This document shows positions 1 through 11,042 of a DNA stretch of 64,000 bases, one piece after another. Origin of the DNA: Branchipolynoe longqiensis. Its lineage: Eukaryota > Annelida > Polychaeta > Phyllodocida > Polynoidae. Below the pieces are notes generated by a model. The model was not told the origin of the DNA. It worked only from the letters and a program-made list of their open reading frames with translations, and did no database searches. Where the stretch lies: NCBI GenBank assembly GCA_030323885.1, contig CM059191.1:1302001-1366000 (forward strand). The letters are read 5' to 3'. Both the position numbers and the translations under genes were made by a program. How positions within the stretch are numbered: position 1 is the first letter of the stretch; each line of letters starts with the position of its first letter.

Positions 1-280
1 TGATAACTAAAAGGGAGCAGTTTCCCAAGTACTAAGATATGTACATTATATGTACATATATGTGCTCTATAATCTATGATGGGAATATAAACAAGGCACT
101 ATCTATCTTCAGTTCCCTATATTATAGTGTACTCACTATATCCTATCTAACTGGCCCTGTGTAGTTACAGTATTGGCCACACTGGCGCCACCTGTGAGGA
201 GCTCTCAGCACTGTATGGCAGCTATGTCTGGTCGTTATTGCCTATAGACCCGTTTGGACGGATATATATCCTTCCACATC
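1..280. other. Unique AT-rich DNA before the minisatellite
   Basis: No coding exon, tRNA-like head or repeat from elsewhere in the window is recognised here. It contains a short TATATGTACATATATGTG stretch near 45-62. It is probably intron or intergenic DNA. Confidence 0.4.
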
Positions 281-2274
281 AACTCTTCCTACACTAACTC
301 CTACACTAACTCCGCCCACACTAACCCTTCCCACACTAACCCCTCCCAAATTAACTCCTCGTGCACTAACTCCTCCCACACGAACCCATCCCACACTAAC
401 CCTTCCCACACTAACTCCTCCCACACTAACCCTTCACACACTAACTCATCCCACACTAACTCCTACACTAACTCCCACACTAACCCTTCACACACTAACT
501 CTTCACACATTAACTCCTCCTACACTAACTCCTCCCACACTAACCCTTCACACACTAACTCTTCCTACACTAACTCCTCCCACACTAACCCTTCACACAC
601 TATCTTCTACACTAAGCCTTCCCACACTAACTATTCCCACACTAACCCTTCGCACACTAACTATTCCCACACTAACTGCCTCCCACACTAACCCTTTACA
701 CACTAACTCTTCCTACACTAACTCCTCCACACTAACTATTCCCACACTAACCCTTCGCACACTAACTCTTCCCACACTAACTCCTCCACACTAACTCCTC
801 CCACACTAAATCCTCCCACACTAACCCTTTCCCACACTAACCCCTCCCACACTAATTCCTCCTGCACTAACTCCTCCCACACTGACCCTTCCCACACTAA
901 CTCCTCCCACACTAATTCCTCCTACACTAACTCCTCCCACACTAACCCCTCCCACACTAACTCCTCCTGCACTAACTCCTCCCACACTAACCCATCCCAC
1001 ACTAACCCTTCCCACACTAACCCCTCCCACACTAACTCCTCCTGCACTAACTCCTCCCACACTAACCCATCCCACACTAACCCTTCCCACACTAACTCCT
1101 CCCACACTAACTCCTTCCACACTAACTCCTCCCACACTAACTCCCACACTAACTCCGCCTGCACTAACCCATCCCACACTAACCCTTCCCACACTAACCC
1201 TTCCCACACTAATTCCTCCTACACTAACTCCTCCCACACTAACTATTCCTACACTAACCCCACACTAGCTCCTCCCACACTAACCCCTCCCACACTAACT
1301 CCTCCCACACTGACCCTTCTCACACTAACTATTTCCACACTAACTCCTCCCACACTAACTCCTCCCACACTAACTATTCCCACACTAACCCTTCCCACAC
1401 TAACTCCTCCCACACTAACTCCTCCCACACTAACCCTTCCCACACTAACCCTTCCAACACTACCCCTCCCACACTAACTATTCCCACACTAACTCCTCCC
1501 ACACTAACTATTCCCACACTAACCCTTCCCACACTTACTCCTCCCACACTAACTCCTCCCACACTAACCCTTCCCACACTAACTATTCCCACACTAACTC
1601 GTCACACACTAACTATTCCCATATTAACCCTTCCCACACTAACTCTTCCCACACTAACCCTACACTAACTATTCCCACACTAACTCCTCCCACACTAGCT
1701 GTTCTGACACTAACTCCTCTGACACTAACTCCTCCCACACTATCTCCTCCCACACTATCTCCTCCCACACTAACTCCTCCCACACTAACTCCTCCCACAC
1801 TAACTCCTCCCACACTAACCCTTCCCACACTAACTCCTCCCACACTAACTCCTCCCACACTAACCCTTCACACACTAACTCCTCCCACACTAACTCCTCC
1901 CACACTAACTCCTCCCACACTAACTATTCCCACACTAACCCTCCCCACACTAACTCCTCCCACACTAACTCCTCCCACACTAACCCATCCCACACTAACC
2001 CTTCCCACACTAACACCTCCCACACTAACCCTTCACACACTAACTCATCCCACACTAACTCCTCCTACACTAACTCCTCCCACACTAACCCTTCACACAC
2101 TAACAACTCTTCACACATTAACTCCTACACTAACTCCTCCCACACTAACCCTTCACACACTAACTCTTCCTACACTAACTCCTCCTACACTAACTCCTCC
2201 CACACTAACCCTTCACACACTATCTTCTCCTACACTAATTCCTCCCACATTAACTATTCCCACACTAACCCTTC
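281..2274. repeat. 15-bp minisatellite, part 1
   Basis: Tandem array of a 15-base unit close to CTCCTCCCACACTAA, with variants CCCTTCCCACACTAA, TATTCCCACACTAA and CACACACTAA. Because 15 is a multiple of three, four of the six frames stay open and give artificial pentapeptide proteins (TNSSH/TNPSH on plus, GGVSV and WEELV on minus). I do not call these genes. The array shows higher-order structure: the variant order around 660-730 recurs at 2810-2890. Confidence 0.95.
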
Positions 2275-2790
2275 AATCAATCAATCAATAGTTCCGTCCT
2301 CTAGTCGAGGGTTGGATGCAATGGTTCTCCACTTGTCCCGATGTTGTGCTGTTCTGATAGACTGTGAATAATTCAAGCCTGTCCACTGTGAAATATTTGT
2401 AAACCATGATGTTCTTGGTCTCCCTCTCCCTCTGCTGCCATTCACCTTCCCTTCCAACAATGTACGGTATATTGAACTCTGACGAATGATGTGGCCAAAA
2501 TAAATAAGTTTCTTTGTCTGTATAGTGGCAAACAAGCTTTTCTTATTTTTAATTTTTCTGAGAACTTCTTTGTTGGTGATCTTCTTTGTCCATGATATTT
2601 TCATCATCCTTCGATAAGTCCACATCTCAAATGCTGCTAAACGTTTGTACATTTTCTTAGAGATTGTCCATGTCTCAGCCCCATACATTAGAGTAGACCA
2701 CACATAACACTGAAGAATACGCTTCCTTGTTTGTATTAATATCTTACTTGATGTTAACGCTCTATCAATGAAGGCTATCAATGAAGGAAG
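2275..2790 (-). mobile_element. 5'-truncated LINE inserted in the minisatellite
   Basis: A non-LTR retrotransposon fragment on the minus strand interrupts the 15-bp array. Its 3' end is a (TTGA)n-type tail (plus strand TCAATCAATCAATCAATA, 2273-2290), as in LINEs that end in short microsatellites. The 5' break lies near 2790 and carries a 13-bp duplication (CTATCAATGAAGG twice). ACTAACCCTTCA flanks both sides and could be a target duplication, but it is also the array unit, so it is not independent proof. Confidence 0.85.
2281..2781 (-). pseudogene. LINE reverse transcriptase C-terminal fragment
   Basis: About 166 residues without a stop, encoding the region downstream of the RT catalytic core in endonuclease/RT-type LINE polyproteins. 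Recognisable blocks are LMYGAETWTISKK, FEMWTYRRMMKISWTKKITN, LIYFGHIIRQ and GRGRPRTSW, which typify the thumb and C-terminal part of these proteins. The endonuclease domain and the RT catalytic motif are absent, so this is a dead fragment left by 5' truncation at insertion. The exact clade cannot be fixed from this piece. The first methionine is not a real start. Confidence 0.85.
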
Positions 2791-3998
2791 ACTAACCCTT
2801 CACACACTAACTATTCCCACACTAACTGCCTCCCACACTAACCCTTTACACACTAACTCTTCCTAGACTAACTCCTCCACACTAACTCTTCCCACACTAA
2901 CTCCTCCCACACTAATTCCTCCTACACTAACTCCTCCCACACTAACTCCTCCCACACTAACTATTCCTACACTAACCCCACACTAGCTCCTCCCACACTA
3001 ACCCCTCCCACACTAACCCCTCCCACACTAACTCCTCCCAAACTGACCCTTCTCACACTAACTATTCCCACACTAACTCCTCACACACTAACTATTCCCA
3101 CACTAACCCTTCCCACACTAACTATTCCCACACAAACCCTACACTAACTATTCCCACACTAACTCCTCCCACACTAACTGTTCCGACACTAACTCCTCTG
3201 ACACTAACTCCTCCCACACTAACCATTCCAACACTAACTCCTCCCACACTAACTCCTCCCACACTAACCCTTCCCACACTAACCCTTCCCACACTAACTC
3301 CTCCCACACTAACTCCTCCCACACTAACCCTTCACATACTAACTCCCCCCACACTAACTCCTCCCACACTAACCCTTCACATACTAACTCCCCCCACACT
3401 AACTCCTCCCACACTAACTCCTCCCACACTAACCCTTCCCACACTAACTATTCCCACACTAACCCTACACTAACTATTCCCACACTAACTCCTCCCACAC
3501 TAACCGTTCCGACATTAACTCCTCCCACACTAACTCCTCCCACACTACCCCTTCCCACACTAACCCTTCCCACACTAACTCCTCCCACACTAACCCTTCC
3601 CACACTAACCCTTCCCAGACTAACCCTTCCCACACTAACTCCTCCCACACTAACCCTTCCCACACTAACTCCTCCCACACTAACTCCTCCCACACTAACC
3701 CTTCCCACACTAACTCTTCCCACACTAACTCCTCCCACACTAACTCCTACACTAACTCCTCCCACCTCCCAAACTAACCCCTCCCACACTAACTCCACCC
3801 ACACTAACTCCTGCCACACTAACTCCTGCCAAACTAACTCCTCCTACACTAAATCCTCCTACACTAAATCCTCCCACACTAACCCCTCCCACACTAACCC
3901 TTCCCACACTAACTCCTCCCACACTAACCCTTCCCACACTAACTCCTCCCACACTAACCCTTCACACACTAACTCCTCCCACACTAACCCTTCCCACC
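2791..3998. repeat. 15-bp minisatellite, part 2
   Basis: Continuation of the same 15-base array beyond the LINE. Variant units such as GTTCCGACACTAACTCC occur near 3180 and 3505 and also in part 1 near 1700, so blocks of the array have been duplicated as units of several hundred bases. The array stops at CCCTTCCCACCATAAAG near 3998. Confidence 0.95.
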
Positions 3999-4923
3999 AT
4001 AAAGTGTCTGCCTCTCTCTCTTGGAAATGTCGACACTACCTGAAATCCCAAGTAAGCGATACTCCTGACCCTTATTTTAAATTTAATTGATTAACGAAAA
4101 GAAACCTCCAACAACTTAGCTATTAACCTCATCGAAAAAATCTAACTCCGGCGAAGTACACACCAAGCGAGCACATCTTCAATATACTGTGTTAAACCAA
4201 CCAAGGTCAGTACAGCTTGGCGATACAGTGACGAATGATTTTGATCGAACAGAGCACCCGGAAGTTAACTATGGTCAGGGTTACTGAATGCTTTACTGCA
4301 TTTGGTACCTACGGTAAGCATCACTATGGGGCCCGTTGTCAAGGCTTTGAATTATGCATGTTACCAACAACATGGACAATGATTCTGATGCGCACTGTCC
4401 TGTTGTTAAGTCAAGTAAAATCACATGAAAATTTATATTACTGTAAAAATGCCAGTGTTTTCACTCCAATGACAAATAGGTGACTAGCTCTGAAGAATGA
4501 AATGACTTACAAATATAAACATGTGGTGTTGTATTTGTTAAGCATGTTGGCTGGTTCTATTTCTGTCTTCCTCGCTCTACACGGCTCGCTTTCCAGTCAC
4601 TCTGCCACTGAGGCTCTATCTACCTCTCGACTTTGCTTCCCCACCCTCCAACCCTCTTCTTAGGGGGGGGGGGGGGGTGAGCGCTGATTTACCTCCGCGG
4701 TCCTCTATACATGAATGATACAGCCTGGTCCAGCCACCAGCCCCCACCTTGACCGCCCCTGTCGTCACAACGCTCCACGGGTCCTGTCTTGATTAGCCTG
4801 CTGTCCACACAGGTTCTGATTGTTTATTTAATACATTTTCAATTATATCTCTTGCTTCTTGTCTCTTTTTTCCGAGTGATGTGAATTATACATGTGTTTT
4901 TTTAATTTATTTCGGCGCTGCAG
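3999..4923. other. Intron-like DNA upstream of the first recognised exon
   Basis: AT-rich sequence with a run of G near 4663-4677 and no recognised repeat. An 82-codon open frame from 4235 has no family resemblance or plausible splice context and is not called. The region ends in the acceptor of the exon at 4924. Confidence 0.4.
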
Positions 4924-5016
4924 CATCTTCTGAAGTCTGAATGCCATGAGAGTCAGAGGATGCAGCGCTCCAAGATGATGGAGAACCTGGACGATGGGTG
5001 TGGCGTGTCCATAGTG
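4924..5016 (+). CDS. CFAP46: CFAP46-like gene, exon a
   Basis: A 93-base exon of 31 codons bounded by a pyrimidine-rich acceptor ending GCTGCAG and a donor GTAAGA. It begins and ends in phase 0 and has no stop. The peptide runs HLLKSECHESQRM... to ...NLDDGCGVSIV. It joins in frame to the exon at 7421, which also starts in phase 0. CFAP46 is a very large protein of the ciliary central apparatus. The assignment rests mainly on the downstream exons at 9472-12297. A SINE copy begins about 20 bases after the donor. No upstream exon was found in the window, so the gene must begin to the left. Confidence 0.6.
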
Positions 5017-5038
5017 GTAAGACACTCCAGCCACTTCT

Positions 5039-5202
5039 ACTGGTCAGCCCAGCATCAGGATAATGTGACTGAGTCGGATATCGGGTCATGGTGCCGGCGG
5101 TCTGGTCTCCCAGTGGGGCAGCACTGTGAAGTCGCCATGAGTGCCCACTGTCACAAGTCAGACCCCATCCTGATAGGACCTTCAATGTTGCTAGGACGCA
5201 CA
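5039..5202 (+). mobile_element. SINE-A copy, body only
   Basis: SINE-A is the commonest interspersed repeat here: a tRNA-like head with A- and B-box-like blocks, a body containing GTCAGGATAATGTGACTGAG and CTCCCAGTGGGGCAGCAC, and a tail GTTGCTAGGACGTAAAACAA followed by (CAAA)n. This copy lacks the head and starts at TGGTCAGCCCAGCATCAGG. Confidence 0.85.
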
Positions 5203-5222
5203 TTCCGCACTGTCACAAGTCT

Positions 5223-5488
5223 GTAGCGGTGTTTAGAATCGGTAGAGCGCATGTTTCCCGTGCGGAGGGTCGGGGGTTCGAATCCCGGCCGAGTTAAACC
5301 AATGACATACAAAATTGATCCTTGTCGCTACCTTGTCTGGTGCTCGGCCTTACTGGTTAGCTCAGTATAGGATAATGTGACTGAGTCAGATATTGGGACT
5401 GGTTAGCTCAGTATAGGATAATGTGACTGAGTCAGATATTGGGTCATGGTGCTGGAGGTCTTATCTCCCAGTGGGGCAGCACTATAAC
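5223..5488 (+). mobile_element. SINE-A copy with internal duplication
   Basis: It has the tRNA-like head with the B box GGGTTCGAATCCC near 5273, then the body, ending early at GGGCAGCACTATAAC. A block of about 45 bases, from ACTGGTTAGCTCAG through AGTCAGATATTGGG, is present twice in tandem between 5355 and 5443. The tail is missing. Confidence 0.85.
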
Positions 5489-5680
5489 ATCCTTTTTCGG
5501 GAGGTCACGTGGTGCTGCTTCCAGTGTTGATGTGCTCACCTATCGGGGCATTTACTGAATAACACCACGTGTTTTCTGGCCACGTGGTGTCTATTTACAA
5601 ACACTCAAATGATGGTTGTTATGTTGACTGACCTGTCAATCGCCAAGTTTTGTTGAGTTGAATTTGATTTAAACTTTTAA

Positions 5681-6007
5681 AGATGCATAGTACGATAAAG
5701 CATCACATGTTCAAAACCAATACAATTATTTCGATTTGATTCTACATATTTAACTTAGATACTGGAGCACTTATTGCCACGTAGAAGGGAATATTGAGTC
5801 ACTTTAATAGAATCGGTTACTGCAGAAGTCTATGGTGTCAGCATTTTGGCGTGCTTTCAAAAACTAATTTGACATGTTTAGACTTCAAACATTAGCCATT
5901 TAAAATAAGAGTTACTTCAAACTAAAGTAAGGTAGATTATAACAATCAGTTCACTATATCTATCTCAGAAAAGTGACAGAAAGTTAAAACCATCGGGTTA
6001 TGCAACT
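5681..6007. mobile_element. TTAA-flanked MITE (family T), complete
   Basis: A 327-base element with inverted ends: left AGATGCATAGTACGAT, right ATCGGGTTATGCAACT. It is bounded by TTAA at 5677-5680 and 6008-6011. The better preserved copy at 8119 has ends AGCTGCATAGTCC and GGACTATGCAACT. A TTAA target duplication is the signature of piggyBac-type elements, so this is a likely non-autonomous relative. It has no coding capacity. Confidence 0.8.
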
Positions 6008-6099
6008 TTAAGCACCAGCACGTAGTAAGGTCCCTATATGGCCGAGTCAGCCTCACGAAAACGGGCCAGTCAGTGGTCAAGTGAAGATGTTGGTTTCGC

Positions 6100-6810
6100 A
6101 ATTCTTAAAAGTCTCGTGCATTTCTTTGTTTCATATTAAATTATCCTAGAAACAAATCAGGTTGTTTTATTTTCTCGACCTTTACATTCAGGATAATTTG
6201 TGGCGTTCTCTGTTGCGGAGTGGTTAGAGTGTCTGACTTTTTTCTAGGTCAGACTCCTAATCTGAGGGTCGGCGGTTCGATTCCCCATGTCCCCAGCTCT
6301 GCCAATTTGGATTTCCACCGCTGTGTATAACTTACAGCGTCATTAAAGGCCGGTTGCTCTCATACCATGTCTATGTGGTGTTGGAGGTTAAAAATCCCTT
6401 GGGTCGGTAAAAGTGTAGGCTCAGGCTTTCTATCGACCAGCAGTGGAATGAGGAAGACCAGTCGTCTATGACTGAAATTTCCCCTGCTTAAACAACTAAT
6501 GGACCAAAAAAAAAAAAAAAAAAAGACTTTCCAACACCTCTGTCAATGCTAAATCATAATTATACCGATCAACGCCGACATCCAATGATCGACGCCGACA
6601 ACTTTAACAGATGTCTGCGTCGCAATTCTTAATGTCTCATGCATTTCTTTGTTTTATATTATATTATCCTAGAAACAAATCAGGTTGTTGTATTTTCTCG
6701 ACCTTTACATTCAGGATCAATTTAAAGACTTTCCAACACCTATGTCAATGCTAAATTATAATTATACCGATCAACGCCGACATCCATGCTTGACGCCGAC
6801 AACTTCCACC
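6100..6810. repeat. About 190-bp tandem duplication split by a SINE
   Basis: Sequence around 6100-6201 plus 6525-6600 recurs at 6610-6810. Shared landmarks are AGAAACAAATCAGGTTGTT, CTCGACCTTTACATTCAGG, GACTTTCCAACACCT and GATCAACGCCGACATCC. The first unit carries the SINE-B insertion at 6202-6524 and the second does not, so the SINE arrived after, or in only one unit of, the duplication. Confidence 0.75.
6202..6524 (+). mobile_element. SINE-B, full length with poly(A)
   Basis: A second tRNA-derived SINE. The head has an A-box-like GCGGAGTGGTTAGAGTG and a B-box GGCGGTTCGATTCCC. The body contains GCCGGTTGCTCTCATACC and GGTTAAAAATCCCTTGGG, and it ends in an A-run. A second copy lies near 29853. 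The tRNA-like head belongs to the SINE and is not a tRNA gene. Confidence 0.85.
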
Positions 6811-7050
6811 AATTGGCCTCTTTTCGTGATCCTGACCCGGCTAGACCTTCCATCGGAGGTCTAGTGGGTTTTGACTGTTTGAAATGAAATTGCATGAAAC
6901 CAGGATTTATACTAAAGCCACGAGGTGCATTAGCCAAGATGTTATTTTCCCTAAGTGGGCTGTTCATACAATTTAAAATTCTCATGGGAGAGACCTTGCG
7001 TGAAATCAGTTTTTATGCCATTCACGTGTGAGCCTAGCGTATGCTTACAA

Positions 7051-7310
7051 AAGCTTGTTTTATTTAACGATGCCTCTAGAGCACATTGATTTTTATCGAT
7101 GGCTATTGGACATCAAACATATGCTCATTCTGACATATTTCTTTGGCGGAAACCTGTTTCCGCCACATATGCTACTCTTCGATAAGCAGTAAGGGGTCTT
7201 TGATATGCACTTTCCCACAGACATAACCTTTGATGAACCAGTTGTGGAACACTGGTTGGAACGGAAAATAAGCCCAAATTGCAAATGGGTCTACTGAGCA
7301 GGATCACTTG
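7051..7310 (-). mobile_element. SINE-C (widespread molluscan type), minus strand
   Basis: Read on the minus strand, the copy ends in GTTAAATAAAACAAGCTTT and contains AACTGGTTCATCAAAGG and a hydrolytic-looking CTGTGGGAAAGTGCATATC block. This matches, from memory, a SINE abundant in marine gastropods and other molluscs. The tRNA-like head is truncated here; the 12377 copy is longer. Confidence 0.75.
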
Positions 7311-7420
7311 CTAAATAAATTTGTTTAAAATTAAAATTCATGCACAGGCTCATCAGTTTTCTAAAAGCGGGAGATTGGGGTTAAATTGAATACCCAATGA
7401 ATGGCTGTTTTTGTGGTCAG

Positions 7421-7539
7421 CCGGAATGTCCAAGTGAGGCGGGAGAGCCGAACCCGTTGGACGAGGACTTCCAGAAGGCGCTCATGTCGCTCGAGGATTA
7501 CCTGCACCCCATCACCTCACTCTTCGAGTCGACCATCAG
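7421..7539 (+). CDS. CFAP46: CFAP46-like gene, exon b
   Basis: A 119-base exon between acceptor TTTTTGTGGTCAG and donor GTAGGC. Read from its first base (phase 0) it encodes PECPSEAGEPNPLDEDFQ followed by KALMSLEDYLHPITSLFES and TI, with two bases left over. Those bases join the first base of the exon at 9472 to make an arginine codon. GC content and codon use are clearly higher than in the surrounding AT-rich intron. The leucine-rich helical segment suits an all-helical axonemal protein. Confidence 0.65.
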
Positions 7540-7799
7540 GTAGGCGGTTTGGTGTGCTTTAGTTTGGTCTATTGGGGTTTTCAGTCATATCAACACGTAA
7601 GGTCATAGCAACAATGCGATGTCTGTGTGTATATTTTGATGTTTAAAGTTGCATAGTCCGACACCGACAAAAGCATCAAATTTTCAAAAGCGCAGCTCTT
7701 ATCTAAATTTGATCCTGCATATCTAACTTAGAAACTGGTGCAGTGTTTCTTAGATATTGGTGTACTTTTGAAGTGCTTCTTGTTACATAGAAGGGGTAA

Positions 7800-8095
7800 C
7801 CGGACGCAGTGGCCGAATCGGTAGAGTAGAGCGAAGGTGTGGAAGGTCGGGAGTTCGATTCGCAGTCGAGTCAAACCAATAATTTACCAAATGTATACTT
7901 GTCGCTACCTAGCCTGGCGCTCTGCATTAATAGGATAGGACAAGGACTGGTTAGCACAGTGTGGGATATAGTCCTGGTGCCAGTGGCGTGATCTTCTAGT
8001 GGGGCAGTACTATAAGTCGCCATGAGTGTGCACTGTCACAAGTTGGTTCTTCGAAGATGTTGCCAGGATGTAAAACTCCAAACAACTACAACTAA
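7800..8095 (+). mobile_element. SINE-A copy
   Basis: Head with GTGGCCGAATCGGTAGAG and B-box-like GGGAGTTCGATTCGC, partial body with a deletion (the GATAATGTGACTGAG block is reduced), and tail GTTGCCAGGATGTAAAACTCC. It is inserted in a family T MITE. Confidence 0.85.
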
Positions 8096-8118
8096 GTCAA
8101 TTTAATTGAACCTGTTAA

Positions 8119-8464
8119 AGCTGCATAGTCCTATGAAAATATCAAATTTTCAAAACCAAAAGAATTATCTAGATTTGATTCTACATATCTAACTTAGATA
8201 ATGGTGTATTTAATAAACATTTGTCGCTACATACAAGGGAAGATCGAGTCAATTTAATAGAACTTCTTACTGTAGAACCTATGGTGTCAGAGTTTTGGCG
8301 TGCTTGTCAAAATTAATTTTGCATGCTTACACTTCAAATATCTAAAAAGTTAGCCATTTAAAATAAACGTTACTTCAGATTAAAGTAAGGTAGATAATAG
8401 CGATCAACCTAATATATTTATCTCAGAAAATATCAGAAACTCAAAACCATCGGACTATGCAACT
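8119..8464. mobile_element. Family T MITE, intact inner copy
   Basis: A 346-base element with ends AGCTGCATAGTCC and GGACTATGCAACT, flanked by TTAA (8115-8118 and 8465-8468). It lies inside an older copy of the same family. Confidence 0.85.
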
Positions 8465-8730
8465 TTAACTGCTAAAGCCCACATGGTCAGAGTTTTGCCA
8501 AGCACTCCAAAATTAATTTGGCAGATTTACACTTCAAATATCTCCTAAGTTAGTCATTGTCAAGCAAAGTTGCTTCAAACTAATGTAAGATAGATTATGC
8601 TGATCTACCTAATATGTTTATCTCAGAAAATGGCAAAAACTCAAAATCATCTGACTATGCAACTTTTAATTTGAATTCGGATATAATGCGATGCGTCATT
8701 AGATCCGGAATTCTTTAATTCAAAGTTGAC

Positions 8731-9067
8731 CAGAGCGGATGGCCGAATGAGAAAGCGTTCGTCTCCTGTGCTGGTAGATCGTGGGGTAGGTGGTTCGAAC
8801 CCTGATCGAGTAAACCATACCCTTAAAAATTGATACTTTTCGCTTCCTAGCCAGGCGCTCAGCATTAATAGGACAGGGCAAGGACTGGTGTGCTCAGTGT
8901 CAGGATAATGTGACTGAGTGGGATACCAGGTCATGGTGCCGGCGGCCTGGTTTCCCAGTGGGACAGCACTATAAAGTCGCCATGAGTGCGCACTGTCACA
9001 AGTCGGTACCCGTCCTGATATGACCTTAGATGTTGCTAGGATATAAAAAAACAACAAACAAACAAAC
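8731..9067 (+). mobile_element. SINE-A, near full length
   Basis: It has a complete head (GGATGGCCGAATGAGAAAGC, B box GGTGGTTCGAACCC), full body and 3' end ATGTTGCTAGGATATAAAAA followed by (CAAA)n. It is one of the best copies for defining the family: about 337 bases. Confidence 0.9.
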
Positions 9068-9471
9068 TTAATTCAAAGGTAATTTAGTGAACTGATCCCT
9101 GATTTAGCATGACCGCACTTTTTTCATGATGATATTTTACAGACGCCAACAAAGGCATTATAGCAGGCTGTCTCAGTATTAAGCATGAATCAGCCATGAA
9201 AGATCTCGTCTTTTCACTGATTTTTATTTTTCCATGAAAGAAACAGACAGCCTTTCATTGCCTTAGCACCACTAGAAAATTGCATAAAACCTACAGAAAT
9301 CAGATTTCAGTATTTAAATTTTTACAAAAATATAAAGCCAATTTTATTCATAAGAATACATTTTAATTCTTTTGCCAAAGGCAAATTTCATTCCTTGACA
9401 AGTAATTTTTAAACTAAAAATGTAGGGGTTTTTAAAAGAAGAACAAATTTGATGATGTGCTTCCCTTACAG

Positions 9472-9680
9472 GCCATCTAGCGGGACAACCGTGAGTAACG
9501 AGAATAAGAAGCATGACTCACACTTGGGCACTGAGTACATACTGATTCTCGCTGACCAGTGGTTGCTGAGATCCCCGCTAGAGGCGCTGGCCTGTCTGCA
9601 GTCCGAGGTATTTATGTCGATATCGCGTGACATATCGCTGGAGTGCCTGTACCAGAAAGTCACAGTGCAGCAGTCCGTGG
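9472..9680 (+). CDS. CFAP46: CFAP46-like gene, exon c
   Basis: A 209-base exon between acceptor TGCTTCCCTTACAG and donor GTAAGT. After the split arginine codon it reads PSSGTTVSNENKKHDSHLG, then TEYILILADQWLLRSPLEA, LACLQSEVFMSISRDISLE and CLYQKVTVQQSV. The arrangement of an LADxWLLxxPLEAL helix followed by SISRDxSLxxLY matches my recollection of the C-terminal half of CFAP46 across animals, and is the main basis for the name. One base is left over and completes an aspartate codon with the next exon. Confidence 0.7.
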
Positions 9681-9797
9681 GTAAGTCACCATTCCTTCTC
9701 CTGTTATGATATTAAGATAAGCATGACTTGCAGTCTAACGTGAAAATTTACATCAATACATTTCTTTTCAGTTACTGTTTTTGGGTCTATGAGGATG

Positions 9798-10509
9798 GTT
9801 TGTTTGTTTGGATTGTACGTCCTAGCAACATCGCAGGTCCTATTAGGATGGGTACCGACGTGTGACAGTACGCACACATGGTGACTTTATAGTGCTGCCC
9901 CACAGGGAGACCAGTCCGCCATTATCCTGATACAGTACAACCACGTTAAACCAACATCGGTTAAATCAAACGATCGGTTAATCCAAACTTTTTTCGGCGG
10001 CCCGGCAAAATACTACCATTTATCATATAAAAAAGTTGGTTAAACCAAAGTCGGTTAATCCATAATATCGGTTAATCCAAACAAAATTGTCGGCCCCAGG
10101 CCACTTCTGGTACAGTTAAAACAAACTTTCATGTGATTTTAAGGTCATCTGAGACTTTTTTATATGATAAATGGTAGTATTTTGCCAGGTCGTCAAAAAA
10201 AGTTTGGATTAACCGATCGTTTGATTTAACCGAGGTTGGTTTAATGGGGTTAAACTGTATATATACATAAAAAACAATAATCATAGTGTCCACGTACATT
10301 GTACATTCATAAAGCACCCGCATTTTTGCCAAAGCCAAGTCAAAGTCAAAGCTCGGTTAAACCAATGATCGGTTTATCCAAACAAATTTCTCGGGTCCCT
10401 TCAAGTTTGGTTTAACGGGGTTATACTATACTGTGCTAACCAGTCCTTGCCCATTCCTATTAATGCTCAGTGCTAGGCTAGGTAGCGACACATATACATT
10501 TTGGAAGTA
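9798..10509 (-). mobile_element. SINE-A (minus) split by a MITE
   Basis: A minus-strand SINE-A runs from TTTGTTTGGATTGTACGTCC to CCGCCATTATCCTGA (9798-9943) and resumes at CTGTGCTAACCAGTCCTTGC (10431-10509). The break is at the CATTATCCTGA site, where two other SINE-A copies in this window are also interrupted. Confidence 0.85.
9943..10432. mobile_element. TA-type MITE with long inverted repeats, self-nested
   Basis: Left arm 9944-10034 and right arm 10153-10258 are inverted copies of about 90 bases. Shared blocks include ATCGGTTAAATCAAACG/CGTTTGATTTAACCG and CCATTTATCATATAAAAAAG with its complement. Outer ends are TACAGTACAACCACG and GGGGTTATACTA. A second end of the same family at 10335-10432 suggests one copy inside another. 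TA flanks and CAGT-type ends fit Tc1/mariner-like elements. No transposase is encoded. Confidence 0.75.
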
Positions 10510-10511
10510 AT

Positions 10512-10693
10512 TGCATTAATAGGATAGGGTAAGGCCTGTTTAGCTCAGTATCAGGATAATGTGACTGTGTGGGATATCAGGTCATGGTGCTGGCAGCCTC
10601 GTTTCTCAGTGGGGCAGCACCATAAAGTCACCATGAGTATGCACTGTCACAAGTCGGTACCCGTCCTGACCTTAGATGTTGCTAGGATGACCT
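10512..10693 (+). mobile_element. SINE-A copy, headless
   Basis: It starts in the body at GCATTAATAGGATAGGG and reaches the GTTGCTAGGATGACC tail, followed by a short repeat of that tail. It lies back to back with the minus copy ending at 10509. Confidence 0.85.
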
Positions 10694-11042
10694 TAGATAT
10701 TGCGAGGATGAAACTGGACATTAAAAGTTACTACAACTTTACCAACTGAATACAGGACATTCTAAATACTATGTAAATACTCACATTGATCTGACTAATA
10801 TTGATCTAGTTATATGACACTACTGTGAGTGTTACCATATTGCTATGGAACTTTTGGCTTACAGAATTTCATTGTGTTACATGCTGCAAATTGTGTATTC
10901 AACAGTTATTGTATACCTTATTCTACATACCTTTTGTGTAAATAACCCTGAATTGAAAAATGGCTGGAAGACCAGTGCTTCAGCACTGACAAAAGACTTA
11001 TTCAGCAGAATAAACATATTTACCAACACAAAAAAGGTGAAT

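Larger units (their letters stand above)
7645..8672. mobile_element. Family T MITE split by a SINE-A and by a second family T MITE
   Basis: One MITE copy is broken into three pieces: 7645-7799, 8096-8118 and 8469-8672. A SINE-A (7800-8095) sits after AGAAGGGG. A second family T MITE (8119-8464) sits at a TTAA target, visible as CCTGTTAA on the left and CTTTAACTGC on the right. The outer copy resumes with its consensus CTGC...GTCAGAGTTTTG after the inner one. Confidence 0.8.

Noticed and set aside
254..3952. Many apparent proteins of TNSSH, WEELV and GGVSV repeats
   Set aside because: They follow from a 15-base tandem unit that lacks stops in four frames; no start context, domain or codon bias supports translation.
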